A DNA stretch of 7,526 nt, taken from NCBI GenBank assembly GCA_900764725.1, contig CAAFPB010000008.1, positions 1 to 7,526 on the forward strand. The letters are read 5' to 3'. The notes below the pieces were generated by a model, which saw only the letters and a list, made by a program, of their open reading frames with translations, was not told the origin of the DNA and searched no databases. Of the stretch, positions 6,146-7,526 are shown one piece after another (within the stretch, counting starts at the first letter, position 1; each line of letters starts with the position of its first letter). Position numbers and translations under genes: made by a program. This stretch comes from an uncultured Catenibacterium sp. Lineage in GTDB: Bacteria; Bacillota_I; Bacilli_A; Erysipelotrichales; Coprobacillaceae.

Positions 6146-6838
6146 ATGAAAAGATTAGCACATAGAGGATATAGTGATTTATTTCCAGAAAACACAATGT
6201 CAGCTTTTGAAAAAGCAGTTAATTCTTCATTTGAAGGTATAGAAACAGACGTACAGATGACAATAGATGGAGAACTTCTATTACTTCATGATGATAAGAT
6301 CAATCGTACAAGCAATGGTAAAGGTGTTTTAAGAAATATGACATTTAAAGAAGCACGTCAATATAACTATAATAATAAGATGGATATCACAGAACAGATT
6401 CCTACACTTGATTCTCTCTTGACATTACTTGATTCTACCGATAAATTATTGAATATAGAAATCAAGGATACTGTATCTAGTGGTCTTGAAGAGAAATTAA
6501 GAGATGTGATTATGAAGCATCATATGACAGATCGTATTTATTTTTCTTCTACAAGTTTAGATAGATTATTAAATATGCGTGCTTTAATGCCTGATTCTTA
6601 TTATGCTTTAATAGTATTAAGAGGTTATAAGAAGTGTAAACAGCAGGTGATTGAACATCATCTAGATGGTATTCATAGCCGTTATTCTTATTTGACACAT
6701 GAAGAGATTGTGGATTTAAAGAATAGACATATCAAGATTGGGGCCTGGACTATTAAAGAAAAAGAACAGTATGATTTCTTTAAAAAAGAAGATATTGATT
6801 TTATATTTGCGAATGGATTATTTGAAGAGGATAAATAA
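6146..6838 (+). CDS. Cytoplasmic glycerophosphodiester phosphodiesterase (GDPD family)
   Basis: This 230-aa TIM-barrel enzyme hydrolyses glycerophosphodiesters (deacylated phospholipid headgroups) to glycerol-3-phosphate and an alcohol. Motifs are HRG (6-8) and PENT (14-17), then EGIETDV (30-36) with metal ligands Glu33 and Asp35. HDD (48-50) carries the catalytic-type His48, RTSNGKG follows (54-60), and IEIK (104-107) has metal ligand Glu105 and Lys107. The barrel closes with IGAWTI (198-203) and DFIFANG (218-224). No signal peptide is present, so it is cytoplasmic, like UgpQ rather than secreted GlpQ. Start ATG 6146 follows AAAGGGTGA (about 6132-6140); an in-frame GTG at 6137 lies inside that site and is rejected. 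Its TAA overlaps the ATG of rqcP. It uses ATA for isoleucine at least five times, unlike the more biased codons of the upstream genes. Preceded by the terminated leader RNA. Confidence 0.93.
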   Translation: MKRLAHRGYSDLFPENTMSAFEKAVNSSFEGIETDVQMTIDGELLLLHDDKINRTSNGKGVLRNMTFKEARQYNYNNKMDITEQIPTLDSLLTLLDSTDKLLNIEIKDTVSSGLEEKLRDVIMKHHMTDRIYFSSTSLDRLLNMRALMPDSYYALIVLRGYKKCKQQVIEHHLDGIHSRYSYLTHEEIVDLKNRHIKIGAWTIKEKEQYDFFKKEDIDFIFANGLFEEDK

Positions 6839-7110
6839 TGAGATTAGACAAATTTTTAAAGCTATCACGTATTATTAAGAGAAGAACATTATCTAAAGAA
6901 ATAAGTGAAGCATCACGTGTTAAAGTAAATGGTAAAGTAGCTAAACCTGCGACTAAAGTGAAGATTGGTGATGAAATAGAAGTCAGCTTTGGACGTACTA
7001 TCTTAACAGTGAAAGTATTGATGCTTAAAGATCATGTATTAAAGGACGAAGCATCTTCTCTTTATGAAATTATTAAAGAAGAAAAAGTAGAAGAAGAAAC
7101 TATTTACTAA
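6838..7110 (+). CDS. rqcP: S4-domain ribosome quality control protein RqcP (YabO/Hsp15-like)
   Basis: This 90-aa RNA-binding protein of ribosome-associated quality control stabilises tRNA-Ala and RqcH on stalled 50S subunits during C-terminal alanine tailing (known from the Bacillus subtilis homologue YabO). Residues 1-62 form an S4 domain: MRLDKFLKLSRIIKRRTLSK (1-20), RVKVNGKVAKPA (27-38) and GDEIEVSFG (44-52). Basic residues Arg2, Arg15 and Arg16, in the region that contacts rRNA and tRNA in the homologue, are present. The C-terminal 20 or so residues are a glutamate/lysine-rich tail. The start overlaps the GDPD stop codon (TAATG), and GAGG at 6827-6830 supplies a ribosome binding site inside the GDPD end. 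Position before divIC matches the usual Bacillota order and supports the assignment over plain Hsp15. Confidence 0.92.
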   Translation: MRLDKFLKLSRIIKRRTLSKEISEASRVKVNGKVAKPATKVKIGDEIEVSFGRTILTVKVLMLKDHVLKDEASSLYEIIKEEKVEEETIY

Positions 7111-7135
7111 GAGCCTTTTGTAAGGTTCTTTTTTT
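7109..7135 (+). terminator. Rho-independent terminator after rqcP
   Basis: A 9-bp stem (7109-7117 with 7122-7130, one G-T pair) has a TTGT loop, then seven T residues to 7135. It begins within the stop codon of rqcP. Confidence 0.9.
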
Positions 7136-7148
7136 AATGGCAGAATAA

Positions 7149-7164
7149 TGGTATAATGCGAGTA
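7149..7164 (+). promoter_or_regulatory. Extended -10 promoter for divIC
   Basis: TGGTATAAT (7149-7157) is a perfect extended -10. The -35 position falls in the T-run of the preceding terminator (TTTTTT, 7129-7134, 17-nt spacer). Predicted start is about 7164, immediately before the ribosome binding site AAGGAGGG (7168-7175). Confidence 0.72.
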
Positions 7165-7182
7165 GTTAAGGAGGGAACTTGA

Positions 7183-7470
7183 ATGGCTAAAAAGAAGAGA
7201 AGAATGGGTAATATATATGGAATTGTCTTTTTAGTAATTTCTATGTTTTTAGTATATACATTAATTGCCAAAGTACAGCATATTAAGGCTGAAGAGGCAA
7301 CTTATCAGAAGCTAGTTGTACAAGAGAAAGAGTTAAAGAAAGAAAAAGCAAAACTTGCGAAAGAAGTAGATAGTTTAAATGATAGTGATTATGTTGTACG
7401 TTATGCACGTAGTCATTATATTTTTTCTAAAAATGGTGAAGAAGTGATTATTCTTCCAGAAAATAAATAA
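7183..7470 (+). CDS. divIC: Cell division protein DivIC/FtsB (septum formation initiator)
   Basis: This 95-aa bitopic membrane protein of the divisome forms a complex with FtsL and DivIB/FtsQ at the division site and links to septal peptidoglycan synthesis. It has a short basic cytoplasmic N-terminus (MAKKKRR) and one TM helix (about 10-29). An extracellular coiled coil rich in Lys/Glu/Leu follows (about 31-66), then the family's C-terminal segment DYVVRYARSHYIFSKNGEEVIILPE (69-93). This is the usual architecture and length. AAGGAGGG stands seven bases before the ATG. It has its own promoter and sits downstream of rqcP without the yabP and yabQ sporulation genes that separate the two in Bacillus. 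Confidence 0.93.
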   Translation: MAKKKRRMGNIYGIVFLVISMFLVYTLIAKVQHIKAEEATYQKLVVQEKELKKEKAKLAKEVDSLNDSDYVVRYARSHYIFSKNGEEVIILPENK

Positions 7471-7490
7471 GCATGTGCTTATTTGTTTTT
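7465..7490 (+). terminator. Weak hairpin and T-run after divIC
   Basis: An 8-bp AT-rich stem AAATAAGC/GCTTATTT (7465-7472 with 7477-7484) with an ATGT loop includes the divIC stop codon. It is followed by G and five T residues (7486-7490). The next gene's ribosome binding site begins at 7493, so termination is probably partial. Confidence 0.6.
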
Positions 7491-7504
7491 GTAAGGAGAG
7501 TTAT

Positions 7505-7526
7505 ATGTTTCAGAAGATTTATAATA
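7505..7526 (+). CDS. 5' end of a gene cut by the window edge (possibly tilS)
   Basis: An ATG at 7505 follows AAGGAGAG (7493-7500) at a spacing of four bases and opens a frame reading MFQKIYN to the window end. Only seven residues are visible, too few to identify. In many Bacillota divIC is followed by tilS (tRNA-Ile lysidine synthetase) or an S1-domain gene. The short N-terminus is compatible with TilS, which usually starts with a helix before its GGxDS motif. The identity is a gene-order guess, while the coding start itself is well supported. Confidence 0.55.

Overview
The window reads as ordinary chromosomal DNA from a low-GC Gram-positive bacterium (Bacillota). AT-rich codon choice, strong AAGGAGG-type ribosome binding sites, dense Rho-independent terminators and the rqcP-divIC neighbourhood all point that way. 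The sporulation genes yabP/yabQ, which sit between rqcP and divIC in Bacillus, are missing. Together with overall gene style this suggests a gut Erysipelotrichia-like organism (Catenibacterium/Holdemanella/Coprobacillus type), but that placement is an inference from reading, not a search result. All genes are on the + strand, and no mobile element, CRISPR array, tRNA or rRNA is visible.

Layout: (1) A short upstream region with an extended -10 promoter leads into a two-gene operon at 200-2510: a YheO/DauR-type PAS-HTH transcriptional regulator, then a CBS/DRTGG-regulated family II (Mn-dependent) inorganic pyrophosphatase. It ends in a strong GAAA-loop terminator. (2) A 230-bp AT-rich control region with a TGTACA-centred palindrome precedes a 12-TM APC-superfamily amino acid permease (2789-4219), closed by a hairpin. 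(3) Directly behind that hairpin come an M18 aspartyl-type aminopeptidase (4288-5607) and a translationally coupled four-TM protein of unknown function (5607-5969), with a terminator overlapping the stop codon. (4) A promoter with a perfect extended -10 drives a roughly 70-nt structured leader or small RNA that ends in its own terminator. This lies just upstream of a cytoplasmic glycerophosphodiester phosphodiesterase (6146-6838), which is coupled to rqcP (6838-7110), and another terminator follows. (5) A further promoter drives divIC (7183-7470). A weak hairpin and a ribosome binding site then introduce a gene cut by the window edge (7505-), possibly tilS by gene-order analogy.

The genes cover diphosphate removal, amino acid uptake, peptide turnover, phospholipid headgroup recycling, ribosome-associated quality control and cell division. 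I do not see a dedicated multi-gene novel system. The least explained elements are the terminated RNA upstream of the GDPD gene, the pairing of a PAS regulator with a CBS-pyrophosphatase, the duplicated TGTACA sites upstream of the permease, and the recurring arrangement of a hairpin followed almost immediately by the next gene's ribosome binding site.
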